DNA of 64,000 nt from Pseudoalteromonas byunsanensis (lineage in GTDB: Bacteria; Pseudomonadota; Gammaproteobacteria; Enterobacterales; Alteromonadaceae), in NCBI RefSeq assembly GCF_001854475.1, contig NZ_MNAN01000035.1, positions 363,197 to 427,196 on the forward strand. Direction: 5' to 3'. Positions 9,689-18,279 of this stretch are shown here, one piece after another; positions within the stretch are counted from its first letter, which is position 1; each line of letters opens with the position of its first letter. Below the pieces are notes generated by a model, which worked only from the letters and a program-made list of their open reading frames with translations, was not told where the DNA came from and did no database searches. The position numbers and the translations under genes are program-made.

Positions 9689-10438
9689 TTACTGCTGCTT
9701 TGTTCGTCTTAAGCTACGCTCGATGCGCGAACGCTCTTTGCCCGCTTCAAGTAATGCTTCTTCAATAAACGCTAAGTGCGCGTTACTGGCTAGACGAGCT
9801 TGCTCTGGATTGCCATTAATAACAGCCTCCAACAGCACCCTTCTATGCTCACCCAGTTGCTCACTTACTTCTGATTTTTGCACCAATACCGTTAAGTTCT
9901 GCAACACGTTCTGTTCGAGTAACGATTGCATACCACGCACTAAATGCAACAACACCACGTTATGCGAGGCTTCGGCTACTGCAAAGTGAAACGCATTGAT
10001 GGCTGCGGCAGTTTGGGCGAGATCCCCTTGTGCTTGGGCAATACTATCAAAGCTATTTTGTACCTTTTCAAAATCTGTATCGGTACCACGTAGCGCAGCA
10101 TAATAGGCTGCGATACCTTCAAGTGCGTGACGAAACTCAAGTAAATCAAATTGTGATTCAGGATGCTTACTGATCAAATCAAATAACGGATCAGTCAGCC
10201 CCTCTTCCAATTGGTTTTTAACGTAAGTTCCTCCACCTTGGCGGCGCGTTACGAGGCCCTTTGCTTCGAGTTTTTGAATTGCTTCGCGCAATGAAGGTCT
10301 CGATACCTCAAATTGCTTAGCAAGCTCGCGCTCAGGCGGTAACTTTTCTCCTGGCATTAAAGAGCCCTCTAGAATCATATTCTCGAGCTGCTCTAAAATA
10401 ACATCGGATAACTTCGCTGCTTTTATCTTTAAAGACAT
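9689..10438 (-). CDS. pdhR: Pyruvate dehydrogenase complex repressor
   Basis: GntR/FadR-type regulator of 249 residues. An N-terminal winged helix (about 8-75) contains PPERELAKQFEVSRPSLREA and RRQGGGTYV, followed by an FCD effector domain (about 90-225). In E. coli the homologue is released from DNA by pyruvate. It leads the aceE-aceF-lpdA cluster, and a good match to the PdhR operator lies 77-94 bp before its start, so autoregulation is expected. A role beyond this operon cannot be judged here. Confidence 0.95.
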   Translation of the reverse strand: MSLKIKAAKLSDVILEQLENMILEGSLMPGEKLPPERELAKQFEVSRPSLREAIQKLEAKGLVTRRQGGGTYVKNQLEEGLTDPLFDLISKHPESQFDLLEFRHALEGIAAYYAALRGTDTDFEKVQNSFDSIAQAQGDLAQTAAAINAFHFAVAEASHNVVLLHLVRGMQSLLEQNVLQNLTVLVQKSEVSEQLGEHRRVLLEAVINGNPEQARLASNAHLAFIEEALLEAGKERSRIERSLRRTKQQ

Positions 10439-11001
10439 TGATCTAACGCCGAATTTCAGTGTACTGCCAACCGCAACTAATTGCGATTGACCGATCCATT
10501 AAAACCAAAAGGTAAATTGGTCATACCAAATTTGCACAATACGTTATCAAAATCAATGAACACTGTCAAAAATCTGCGTATAAATACCCACTGAAAGTGC
10601 ATAGTTAAAGTCTAAACTTTATACAAAAATATCGAATTGCCTAGGATTATGAAAAAGGTCTGACCAGTTAAATGGAGATTAAATCTTTCCCAACAAGTAA
10701 GCTTCACCTGCAATGAAATAAATCAAATAGCAACTTTACACAAAAAAGAACAGCGCAGAGCCTGTTTTCACTACTCGCTTGGAATGTGGTCCATGTTTTA
10801 ATGACAAGACTAAAGTCGCTTAGTACTTTTAGGTTTCGCGCAATTCCTTCATCAAGCACTCTTCACAAATGTTGATAGCCCTAATAGCGCTTTTCTCACT
10901 AATAAGGGGTATGAAACTTACCTACATTTAGTACATTGATTAGTATTAACTGATGTGCTTTTATAGTGGTGGATAAACCAACAATATAAAAGGATATTTA
11001 T
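10439..11001. other. Divergent intergenic region between pdhR and a secreted protein gene
   Basis: 563 bp without a supportable gene. The left part holds the pdhR promoter region and operator. The rest is AT-rich and ends in AAAAGGATATTTAT, a good ribosome site for the gene at 11002. A 24-codon reading frame at 10801-10875 has no ribosome site. No RNA gene or riboswitch is recognised. Confidence 0.7.
10515..10532. promoter_or_regulatory. PdhR operator
   Basis: AATTGGTCATACCAAATT is an inverted repeat fitting the E. coli PdhR consensus ATTGGTnnnACCAAT with one extra A in the right arm. It lies upstream of pdhR in the direction of transcription, next to a possible TTGATA-N17-GGTATG promoter. 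The match is seen directly; binding is inferred. Confidence 0.85.
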
Positions 11002-12360
11002 ATGAAATTATCTACAATAGCTCTATCTATTGTTCCATTCGCGTTTCTCTCTAATGCACATGCACTGGAACATAATTTAACCGACGCTGGTAAAGTTAAG
11101 TTACATTCAGCTAAACAAAACATGCTCAATCCCACTCAACCAAAACTCGTTCACAACACACATCGCCAACTTAACTTTTCCACACAAGAAACCACCACTG
11201 AAAGTATTACACCTGTATGCCCAACGCTCTCAACAGGTAATCTGTATACACTTAGTGGCGCATCTGCTGGCGATGCGATTTGTTATCACTTCCAGATAAC
11301 TGAACGAAGTAAAACAACCGCTCTGTTGGTTGGACAAACCGGCACCTCAGACATTGATCTGAATGTACTCAAACATAATCCCGACGATACGTTTAGTGTA
11401 CTGGGAACCAGTGCTAATCAGGGCACCGATGACGAAATAGTCGTCGCATTGACTGAACCTGGACACTACTACTGGTATATGGAAGTAAAAGAGTCAGATG
11501 GTTCTGCATTTAACTTTGGTGCTGCGGTAGCTACACAGCTAGATGAATATGAATTTAATGATACAGTTGCAACCGCAACGATGTTATCGACAGGTCAAAA
11601 CGTCATTCAAGGCAATATGGACAGTGCAACTGATATCGATATGTATCAATTCACAGCTGTTAACGGTCAAAACCTTGCTTTACGTTTAAAGGATAACAGC
11701 TCAGATGAATATATTTTTGAAGTATACAATAATGGTTGGGTACCTTTAGCGGCAAACAAAGTACATCCAATTTCAGGTTTACAAGAAAACCAAACTATTA
11801 CCCTTAGAGTTAGGGCCAACACAGCGTTGCCGGTGAATACCAATAACCAATACACTTTATCCGTACAGTCCGTTGTCGCGTCATTCAGTAGTCACAAAAT
11901 CTCTGGTGAAGCAAACGTGATACGTATTCCATATTCTGCATTTAGCGACCCTTATCTAACAACTCAAGCGTACAGAAACCTTAACTGGTCATTGACATTG
12001 AATGACTCAACGGGCGCACCAATCGAAAATGCCAGCGCTAAATTAGTGCTAGCTGATACCGACGGCACGACTGATTATGTGCAAACATCTGATACCAATG
12101 GCAGAATATCAAATAGCATTAACTTAGGAACCTGTTCACCACAGGTGTCTAATATAGAGCACACGCAGTATAGCTTAGGATACAAAAATACTTGGCATTC
12201 TGACGTGGAAGTAAAAGGCTGGAGGCTTGAAATAGATACCAACTTAGACAGTGATAACGATGGTGTCATGGATAAAATTGGTATTGGTGGCGAAAACGTA
12301 CCATGGGTCTATCTAGGCCATATTTGCGACCAAGACCTAGTTTCTAGTGAGAAATCTTAA
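11002..12360 (+). CDS. Secreted protein with two PPC-like domains and a calcium-type loop
   Basis: 452 residues with a signal peptide (about 1-21, ending SNAHA). Residues 80-175 and 180-290 resemble bacterial pre-peptidase C-terminal (PPC) domains: each has an acidic DxD stretch (TSDIDLNV, ATDIDMYQF) and the second starts DEYEFNDTVATA, typical of the family. Residues 300-410 look like an Ig-like beta domain. Near the end, NLDSDNDGVMDKIG is a DxDxDG calcium-binding loop. Such domains usually flank secreted proteases, but no protease domain is present, so the protein may bind carbohydrate, protein or the cell surface. Specific function unknown. AAGGA precedes ATG. It is convergent with the next gene across a perfect hairpin. 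Confidence 0.8.
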   Translation: MKLSTIALSIVPFAFLSNAHALEHNLTDAGKVKLHSAKQNMLNPTQPKLVHNTHRQLNFSTQETTTESITPVCPTLSTGNLYTLSGASAGDAICYHFQITERSKTTALLVGQTGTSDIDLNVLKHNPDDTFSVLGTSANQGTDDEIVVALTEPGHYYWYMEVKESDGSAFNFGAAVATQLDEYEFNDTVATATMLSTGQNVIQGNMDSATDIDMYQFTAVNGQNLALRLKDNSSDEYIFEVYNNGWVPLAANKVHPISGLQENQTITLRVRANTALPVNTNNQYTLSVQSVVASFSSHKISGEANVIRIPYSAFSDPYLTTQAYRNLNWSLTLNDSTGAPIENASAKLVLADTDGTTDYVQTSDTNGRISNSINLGTCSPQVSNIEHTQYSLGYKNTWHSDVEVKGWRLEIDTNLDSDNDGVMDKIGIGGENVPWVYLGHICDQDLVSSEKS

Positions 12361-12367
12361 CTAAGTG

Positions 12368-12389
12368 AAGTCAGGCCTAGGCCTGACTT
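12368..12389. terminator. Bidirectional terminator
   Basis: AAGTCAGGCCT followed at once by its exact reverse complement, forming a perfect 22-bp palindrome with TTTT on the plus side. It lies between two convergent genes and should serve both. Confidence 0.85.
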
Positions 12390-12390
12390 T

Positions 12391-13128
12391 TTATGCTGCG
12401 TATGTTGCTTGAGCTTTGCCGCTTAGCTGTTCAGACATATTATCAATGAAGCCAAACATATTTAAGTTATTGCCAATACGCACGCTGACTTCATCTTCCT
12501 TGATTTGCTCTTTCATCAGGGATCTCATGTCGATTATTTCTGCAAAGTTCTCGTTGCTCACATCATACTTTCCCCAGTATTGACTGGTTCCTTGCTCGCT
12601 TGGTCCACGCTCAAGCTCTGTATACTTCAAGAAGTTATCTTTAACGTCATTTGCTAGCTGTACGAGCTTTTCATTTTCATTCAACTTGTCTTCCAAATAG
12701 CTGACTTCATCCGCACTTAGCTGGCCAGAGACCTTAATCGCCCCTTCTTCATCAACTGAGAATGCCCAATCTTTTTGAGCAAGTTGCGGGTTACTGCTGG
12801 CCAGCTCACTCATAAACTGGTTGTATTCCCCAGCCAATTCATCCGCTGCTTTATACATATCACCATTGAAGTAGAGTTGGTGATAGGCCTCATTGAGTCT
12901 CGCACTTGTCTGCTCTGGCTCTTCTATAAGTTGCTGTGCTTGTTCAAGAACAATAGGACGACTATAAGTGGGGTCTGGGATCTGCTCTTTTGCACCGTGA
13001 TAAGTATCAGCAGCTAATTTAAGATCACTGTTTTGCACAGTAGCGGTATTTTCCTGCTTAATTGATTTTGAGGGCCCTTTATTCGCTAAAGCCCCCATCT
13101 CAATCAGTTGATTGGCATTAACTTTCAT
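12391..13128 (-). CDS. Unknown acidic soluble protein
   Basis: 245 residues, not recognised. There is no signal peptide or membrane segment. It starts MKVNANQLIEMGALANKG, has a low-complexity Ser/Gln/Lys stretch to about residue 60, then a helix-rich acidic body with the pattern YHQLYFNGDMYKAADELAGE and a Gly/Tyr segment QYWGKYDVSN near 190. It ends hydrophobic and Ala-rich. AAGGAT lies about 8 nt before ATG 13128, so it is probably translated. The neighbour serB reads the same way but lies upstream across 140 bp, so this is probably a single-gene unit. Confidence 0.7.
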   Translation of the reverse strand: MKVNANQLIEMGALANKGPSKSIKQENTATVQNSDLKLAADTYHGAKEQIPDPTYSRPIVLEQAQQLIEEPEQTSARLNEAYHQLYFNGDMYKAADELAGEYNQFMSELASSNPQLAQKDWAFSVDEEGAIKVSGQLSADEVSYLEDKLNENEKLVQLANDVKDNFLKYTELERGPSEQGTSQYWGKYDVSNENFAEIIDMRSLMKEQIKEDEVSVRIGNNLNMFGFIDNMSEQLSGKAQATYAA

Positions 13129-13268
13129 AAAAAAATATCCTTTTCTTAATGAACTTTTATAAGTTATCGGTCAGACTGTCTTGAAGTTTAGCTTAAACTA
13201 TTATTTACATAAAATATTCACTTAATTTACCTAACATATGACCTATCTCCGCGGTTCTTATTACTCAT

Positions 13269-14291
13269 TTAAAGCGGGATAGACAGCAGATAAAGAGCCT
13301 GTAGCAATGATCCCTCACAAATCGCCGCATCAGCTTGAGCAACGACCTTAGGTTTACCATGCACCGCTATCCCAGTGCCCGCCTGAGCCATCATCAGTAA
13401 GTCGTTAGCACCATCACCCATTGCCACGGTTTGAGACTTATCCAGACCATGCTGTTGGGTCAACATGCGTAGTATGTCTGCCTTCTTCTGAGCATCAACC
13501 ACCTCTCCAAGCACCTTGCCAGTTAGACAATCGTGCGCAATCTCAAGCTCGTTGGCATAACATCTATCAAGTTGTAACGGCTCTAATAAAGCTTCTGCAA
13601 ACCAAGTAAACCCACCCGAAGCAATATATAAATGCCAACCATGTTGCTTTAAGTGAGTACATAGTGTTTTTATTCCGTCCATCAACGGTAAGTTATTCTT
13701 TAACTCTTTGATCAAGCTAAGCTCAATACCAGCCAGTTTACTCACTCGTTGATGTAAACTATCACTAAATGCCAGTTGCCCCGCCATGGCTTGGGCCGTT
13801 ACTTTTGCAACTTCATCATAAACATTGGCTAAACGAGCAATTTCATCAATACACTCAATCTCTATCGCGGTGGAGTCCATATCCATAACCAGCAATCCCG
13901 GTTTTGAAATAGTGGCTGGATTAGCCAAAATAGTACTTTGCAGAGCCAATGAATGCGCCGCCTCTCTGAGCTGTTGTTTGAGCTGCTCGGTTACCTCTGG
14001 TACATAGTAACTTTCAACAAACATAACCACGGCTTCTGGTAATGCCGGGTGTGGGTGGTATTGGCATATGGCACTAACAGGTAGGTCTGAGTCGTGCAAA
14101 AACGCAAGAAAATTTTGTAATTTAGCGGTCGTTAAATGTTCGCCAAACAAAGTAATAAAAACCCCTTGCTGGCTATCAGGAGCCATATCATTTAGTAAGC
14201 ACTGCGCCCTTTCAATTCGGTACCATTTTGCTAAAGTGAAGATATGGGATAAATCATGATCAGGTAATTGCACAAGGCTAGAGGTTGGCAT
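13269..14291 (-). CDS. serB: Phosphoserine phosphatase
   Basis: Last step of serine synthesis: removes phosphate from O-phosphoserine. HAD-family enzyme of 340 residues with an N-terminal ACT-like region (about 1-125), nucleophile motif LVMDMDST (D137, D139), SGGFTWFAE, the Lys motif near KKADIL and GDGANDLLMM for magnesium. ATG 14291 is preferred because TTAGGAG lies 7 nt upstream; ATG 14330 would add 13 residues without a ribosome site. It is divergent from smp, the same arrangement as in E. coli. Confidence 0.95.
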   Translation of the reverse strand: MPTSSLVQLPDHDLSHIFTLAKWYRIERAQCLLNDMAPDSQQGVFITLFGEHLTTAKLQNFLAFLHDSDLPVSAICQYHPHPALPEAVVMFVESYYVPEVTEQLKQQLREAAHSLALQSTILANPATISKPGLLVMDMDSTAIEIECIDEIARLANVYDEVAKVTAQAMAGQLAFSDSLHQRVSKLAGIELSLIKELKNNLPLMDGIKTLCTHLKQHGWHLYIASGGFTWFAEALLEPLQLDRCYANELEIAHDCLTGKVLGEVVDAQKKADILRMLTQQHGLDKSQTVAMGDGANDLLMMAQAGTGIAVHGKPKVVAQADAAICEGSLLQALYLLSIPL

Positions 14292-14366
14292 ACATAAGCT
14301 CCTAAGTAACAGACTCGCCCTTTTTAACATCTATCAATGATACTGTCAGCAACCAACATAGGTAAT

Positions 14367-14984
14367 ATGAAAAATACACAAGCAATTGATTTATTAAAGT
14401 CTTCACGTGGCCGTCGATTAGTACGCTTGATGGTTGCTGCGGCTTGCTTTATTACTTTAACCTGGCTTGCCTTTAATACCAGCTTTCAATCGCATCAATT
14501 ATTGTACAAACAAGCTGATATGAACGCTCGAAGTCTAGCTCGCCAGCTTGCATTAAACGCCGCCAAACCGCTCGTGAACGATAACTTGGTTTTATTAGAA
14601 CAGCTATGCCAACACCTCGAAAGTGACAAAAATGTACTGAGCATCGCCATTTATAACAACAAAGGTGAACTTGTTATAGCTGGTGATGGCTTTACACAAA
14701 ACGATAATATTTACGGCTTACCACAAGAGCTCCCAGGTATTAGTAAACTTAAAACGTCGGTGGTTGAGCCTATCACTAACGATGGTAGACCGCAGGGGTT
14801 CGTCGCCATGGTGTATTTAACTCAATCAGCGATGAGTCAAAGCCATTATCACTTTCACGAATTAGGACGTATGGTGCTTGTAATGTTACTTATCACCGGT
14901 GTATTTACTTGGCAAATTGGTCGCGCACTCAAAGGGTGGGAAGTAAAACGTCAAATTCGAAAAAGCGTACAAGATGATAAATAA
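14367..14984 (+). CDS. smp: Smp / AhpA family inner-membrane protein
   Basis: 205 residues with one membrane segment near the N terminus (about 20-38), a periplasmic sensor-like region containing NAAKPLVNDNLVLLEQLCQ and VLSIAIYNNKGELVIAGD, and a second membrane segment near 165-185 followed by a basic tail. This matches the YtjB/Smp (AhpA) family, historically called haemolysin-like; the biochemical role is not established. Divergent placement beside serB supports the call. ATG 14367 fits the family start, though the ribosome site is weak. The 3' end overlaps the convergent TatD gene by 34 bp. Confidence 0.8.
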   Translation: MKNTQAIDLLKSSRGRRLVRLMVAAACFITLTWLAFNTSFQSHQLLYKQADMNARSLARQLALNAAKPLVNDNLVLLEQLCQHLESDKNVLSIAIYNNKGELVIAGDGFTQNDNIYGLPQELPGISKLKTSVVEPITNDGRPQGFVAMVYLTQSAMSQSHYHFHELGRMVLVMLLITGVFTWQIGRALKGWEVKRQIRKSVQDDK

Positions 14985-15715
14985 AGTTGCTGTGCAATTT
15001 GCTCAGGGCTTTCACTACGTAATTGACATAAGCATTCAAACACATCTAGTAAACGCTTTGGCTCGTTAATTTTACCTTGATGGCCTGACAAAGGCATAGA
15101 TGGTGCATCGGTTTCCAATAGCAAGCTGTCCAAAGGCAATTGACTGAATACCTGTTTGGTTTTGGTTGCCCGCTCATAACTGATGGTGCCACCTACCCCA
15201 AGCTTAAAACCTTGTTCAAGGTAATATTTTGCTTGCTGTAAAGACCCAGAAAAGGCATGGATCACTCCACCAAACTTTGGAGGTGTTTGCTTAAAGGCTT
15301 GCGCAATCAGATGATGTGTTTGTCGATGGTGCACTATCAAGGGTAACTGTAGGGCATTACTGAGTTTTATATGTTCTGCAAAAATTTCTTGTTGCCATTG
15401 TATGTGTGGACATGTGCCGTCTAAACCACATTCTCCAATGGCTGCCAAGTACGGATGATTTTCATTGGCAAATGCAATGAATTGATGTAGAGCCTCTTCA
15501 GTATGCTGGTCAATGAAATACGGGTGTAACCCCGCCGCGACCCTACACTGTGGGTAGCGTTTCGCGAATGCCAGCAAGGTCTCACTTTGCCTTGCTGTTA
15601 TACCGGGCACGATAAAACTACAAATGCCCAACGCCTGCGCGTTTGCTAGTTGCAGTTCCAAATCGGGCTTAAACTCGGCAAAGTCCAAGTGGCAATGAGT
15701 GTCAATGAATTTCAT
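14951..15715 (-). CDS. TatD-family metal-dependent hydrolase (YjjV-like)
   Basis: TIM-barrel amidohydrolase of 254 residues related to TatD deoxyribonuclease. Metal ligands are visible in FIDTHCHLDF (H7, H9), GECGLDG, IVHHRQ, HAFSGS and LLETDAPSM. Length and position near serB/smp suggest the YjjV branch, but the paralogue cannot be fixed from sequence alone. The substrate of YjjV-type proteins is uncertain; DNA 3'-end trimming is known for TatD itself. Its end overlaps the convergent smp gene. Confidence 0.85.
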   Translation of the reverse strand: MKFIDTHCHLDFAEFKPDLELQLANAQALGICSFIVPGITARQSETLLAFAKRYPQCRVAAGLHPYFIDQHTEEALHQFIAFANENHPYLAAIGECGLDGTCPHIQWQQEIFAEHIKLSNALQLPLIVHHRQTHHLIAQAFKQTPPKFGGVIHAFSGSLQQAKYYLEQGFKLGVGGTISYERATKTKQVFSQLPLDSLLLETDAPSMPLSGHQGKINEPKRLLDVFECLCQLRSESPEQIAQQLYLSSCTLFRI

Positions 15716-15748
15716 AGTTAGCTTAGTGGCTGCGCAGCCTTGGGTTAT

Positions 15749-15772
15749 AAGGCAGCGCGTTCTGGCTGCCTT
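15749..15772 (-). terminator. Hairpin after pdxH
   Basis: Arms AAGGCAGC and GCTGCCTT pair perfectly over an 8-nt loop. A second short palindrome, GGCTGCGCAGCC, follows at 15728-15739. There is no strong T tract. They lie between the pdxH stop and the TatD gene start. Confidence 0.6.
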
Positions 15773-15782
15773 AAGCTACCTC

Positions 15783-16421
15783 TTAAGGGTTGAGCCTACT
15801 AATTTCCCAACTACCATCGCTTTGTTTTATGTACATAAAACGATCATGCAAGCGATGTTCACCACCTTGCCAAAACTCAACTTTAGATGGCTCAACGCAA
15901 TACCCTCCCCAAAAGTCTGGTAGCGGGATCTCACCTTTAGAAAATTTGGCTTTCATGCTGTGAAAGGTTTCCATTAAAGCTTTGCGTGAAGAAACAGGAC
16001 GCGACTGCTGTGATGCCCAAGCCGCAATCTGGCTCTCCGCCGGACGTGATAAGAAGTACTTAGCAACCGCTGCCGTTGATAGTGGTTTAGCTTCGCCATA
16101 CACAATCACTTGACGTTCGATTTCATGCCAAGGGAAGTGAAGACAGACCTTATTGTTGCCTTTTATTTCTTGGGCTTTACGAGAGCCCGTGTTGGTAAAA
16201 AACACAAAGCCATTGTCATCTAAATGTTTCAATAAAACAATACGCTGTGATGGTTGACCGTGCTCATCCACCGTGGCGACCACCATCGCCGTTGGGTCTG
16301 CAAACTTTGCATCAACGGCCTGTTGCAGCCAAGACTCAAACTGCAAGGTTGGCGTTTGTGCCAGCATTTCTCGACGCAGGCCCCCTTTGCTGTATTCTCG
16401 ACGAATATCTTCAAGCTTCAT
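15783..16421 (-). CDS. pdxH: Pyridoxamine 5'-phosphate oxidase
   Basis: FMN enzyme of 212 residues that oxidises pyridoxine or pyridoxamine 5'-phosphate to pyridoxal 5'-phosphate. Start MKLEDIRREYSKGGL and motifs QRIVLLKHLDDNGFVFFTN, GSRKAQEI, SRPAESQIAAWASQQS and the C-terminal HDRFMYIKQ...W.ISRLNP fit the family along its whole length. AAGGA precedes ATG. It lies just downstream of the argS terminator and probably has its own promoter. Confidence 0.96.
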   Translation of the reverse strand: MKLEDIRREYSKGGLRREMLAQTPTLQFESWLQQAVDAKFADPTAMVVATVDEHGQPSQRIVLLKHLDDNGFVFFTNTGSRKAQEIKGNNKVCLHFPWHEIERQVIVYGEAKPLSTAAVAKYFLSRPAESQIAAWASQQSRPVSSRKALMETFHSMKAKFSKGEIPLPDFWGGYCVEPSKVEFWQGGEHRLHDRFMYIKQSDGSWEISRLNP

Positions 16422-16434
16422 GATTTTTCCTTAC

Positions 16435-16471
16435 AAAAAAGCCGCACTAAACAAGGTTCTATGCGGCTTTT
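16435..16471 (-). terminator. Rho-independent terminator after argS
   Basis: AAAAGCCGCA (16437-16446) pairs with TGCGGCTTTT (16462-16471). In the minus direction the stem is followed by six T residues. It ends argS 14 bp before the pdxH start codon. Confidence 0.85.
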
Positions 16472-16515
16472 AGATTAACACCTATACAGTGCTAAGTAAC
16501 TAAGCGAATGCGATT

Positions 16516-18258
16516 TTACATTTGCTCCATCACTTCAATACCTAATAACTCCAAGCCGGTACGTAGCGTATTGGCAACGAGGTTACACAACACTAAGCGA
16601 CTGTCGCGTACATCGCTTGCCACATCATCCTTAAGAATCGGACAAGCTTCGTAGAAAGTCATGTATAAACTTGCCAACTCATATAAGTACCCACATAGTA
16701 CGTGCGGTGTCGCCTCACTGATCATCAGATCAAGTACTTCTTCTAATTGCAGTAGCTTAAGAGCCAATGTTTTTTCTTGAGGCTCAATAATGCTCAGAGG
16801 GGCATTCAAGGTATTGCTATCAACACCCGACTTGCGGAAGATACTGCGTACACGCGTATAAGCATACTGCAAGTATGGTGCTGTTGCGCCCTCAAAACTG
16901 AGCATTGAGTCCCAGTTAAAGATGTAATCACTGGTACGGTGCTTAGATAAGTCTGCGTACTTAACTGCGCCAATACCTACTTTTCGAGCAATTTCACTAC
17001 GTTCTTCATCAGATAAACCTGAGTCTCTATTTGCCAATTTTTCTGTTGCACGACTTACCGCTTCTTCTAACAAGTCTGCCAATTTAACTGTGCCACCAGT
17101 ACGGGTTTTGAATGGTTTACCATCCTCTCCCATCATAGTACCGAATAGGCTTGGCTCGTAGGTTGTTTTATCTTTCAAAAGGCCCGCTTTACGTGCCGTG
17201 ATTTCAACTTGGTTAAAGTGCAACCCTTGACGAGCATCCACAAAGATCAAGATGCGATCTACATCTAACTCATTAGAACGGTAATCACATGCCGCTAAGT
17301 CTGTGGTTGAATACAAGAAACCACCACCTGATTTCTGTACGATAAATACCGAAGGTTCACCGTCTTTATTCGCAAGTTCGTCAAGGAACACAACTTGTGC
17401 GCCTTGGTCTTCAACCGCAATACCTTTTGACTTAAGTAAGTCAATCACACCAGAAAGACGCTCATTGTACGCACTTTCAGCCATGATATCGTCACGTGTG
17501 AGCGTCACGTTTAGCTTCTGATATACTTCTTCAGAATGCTTAACTGAGGTATCAATAAACATTTGCCACAACTTCTTACAATGCGCATCTCCGCTTTGTA
17601 GTTTAACTACATAGTCGCGTGCTTTGTCTGCGAAGCCTTCTTCATCATCAAAGCGCTTTTTCGCATCACGATAAAAACTCTCCAGATCTGCTAATGCGAC
17701 GTTTTCTAGGTCAACTCCTTGATTTAACAAATCTTCAAGGTGCGCTATCAACATACCGAATTGCGTCCCCCAGTCCCCCATATGGTTTTGGCGGATCACG
17801 GTATCCCCACGAAACTCTAAAGCGCGAACCACCGAGTCACCAATAATGGTTGAACGTAAATGACCTACGTGCATTTCTTTAGCAAGGTTTGGTGATGAGT
17901 AGTCAACCACTACTTTTTTAGCCGGTTGATGCTCAGACACGCCAAGCTTTGAGTCTTTGTTGGCGGCTTCTAAACTAGCTGATAAAAACTCTGGTTTTAA
18001 ATGAATATTGATAAAACCTGGGCCTGCGATCTCTGTCTGTGCAGCAATATCGCTCACATCTAGATTGTCGATAATTTTTTGCGCAAGCTCTCTTGGGTTA
18101 GTTTTCAACGCTTTTGCAGCGCCCATCGCGCCGTTAATTTGATAATCACCAAATTGCGCACGAGTGCTTTGCGTCACCGCAGGGTTTGTCCCTTCAGGGA
18201 TCCCCGCAGCCAACATGGCCGCATTGGCTTTTTCAATTAAAATGTTTTTGATGTTCAT
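16516..18258 (-). CDS. argS: Arginyl-tRNA synthetase
   Basis: Class I synthetase of 580 residues charging tRNA-Arg. It has the N-terminal tRNA-recognition domain, SPNLAKEMHVGHLRST with the HVGH form of the HIGH motif, and a C-terminal anticodon-binding domain with LQYAYTRVRSI. Like other arginyl enzymes it lacks a classical KMSKS and has MMGEDGKPFKTRTG instead. AAAGGA lies upstream of ATG 18258. It starts only 21 bp after prfC in the same direction, so the two are probably cotranscribed. Confidence 0.97.
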   Translation of the reverse strand: MNIKNILIEKANAAMLAAGIPEGTNPAVTQSTRAQFGDYQINGAMGAAKALKTNPRELAQKIIDNLDVSDIAAQTEIAGPGFINIHLKPEFLSASLEAANKDSKLGVSEHQPAKKVVVDYSSPNLAKEMHVGHLRSTIIGDSVVRALEFRGDTVIRQNHMGDWGTQFGMLIAHLEDLLNQGVDLENVALADLESFYRDAKKRFDDEEGFADKARDYVVKLQSGDAHCKKLWQMFIDTSVKHSEEVYQKLNVTLTRDDIMAESAYNERLSGVIDLLKSKGIAVEDQGAQVVFLDELANKDGEPSVFIVQKSGGGFLYSTTDLAACDYRSNELDVDRILIFVDARQGLHFNQVEITARKAGLLKDKTTYEPSLFGTMMGEDGKPFKTRTGGTVKLADLLEEAVSRATEKLANRDSGLSDEERSEIARKVGIGAVKYADLSKHRTSDYIFNWDSMLSFEGATAPYLQYAYTRVRSIFRKSGVDSNTLNAPLSIIEPQEKTLALKLLQLEEVLDLMISEATPHVLCGYLYELASLYMTFYEACPILKDDVASDVRDSRLVLCNLVANTLRTGLELLGIEVMEQM

Positions 18259-18279
18259 TGCTTATCCTTTCTATGCGGC

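Noticed and set aside
10801..10875. 24-codon peptide upstream of the PPC-domain gene
   Set aside because: No ribosome site and no sign of a leader-peptide attenuator such as a codon run or terminator hairpin.
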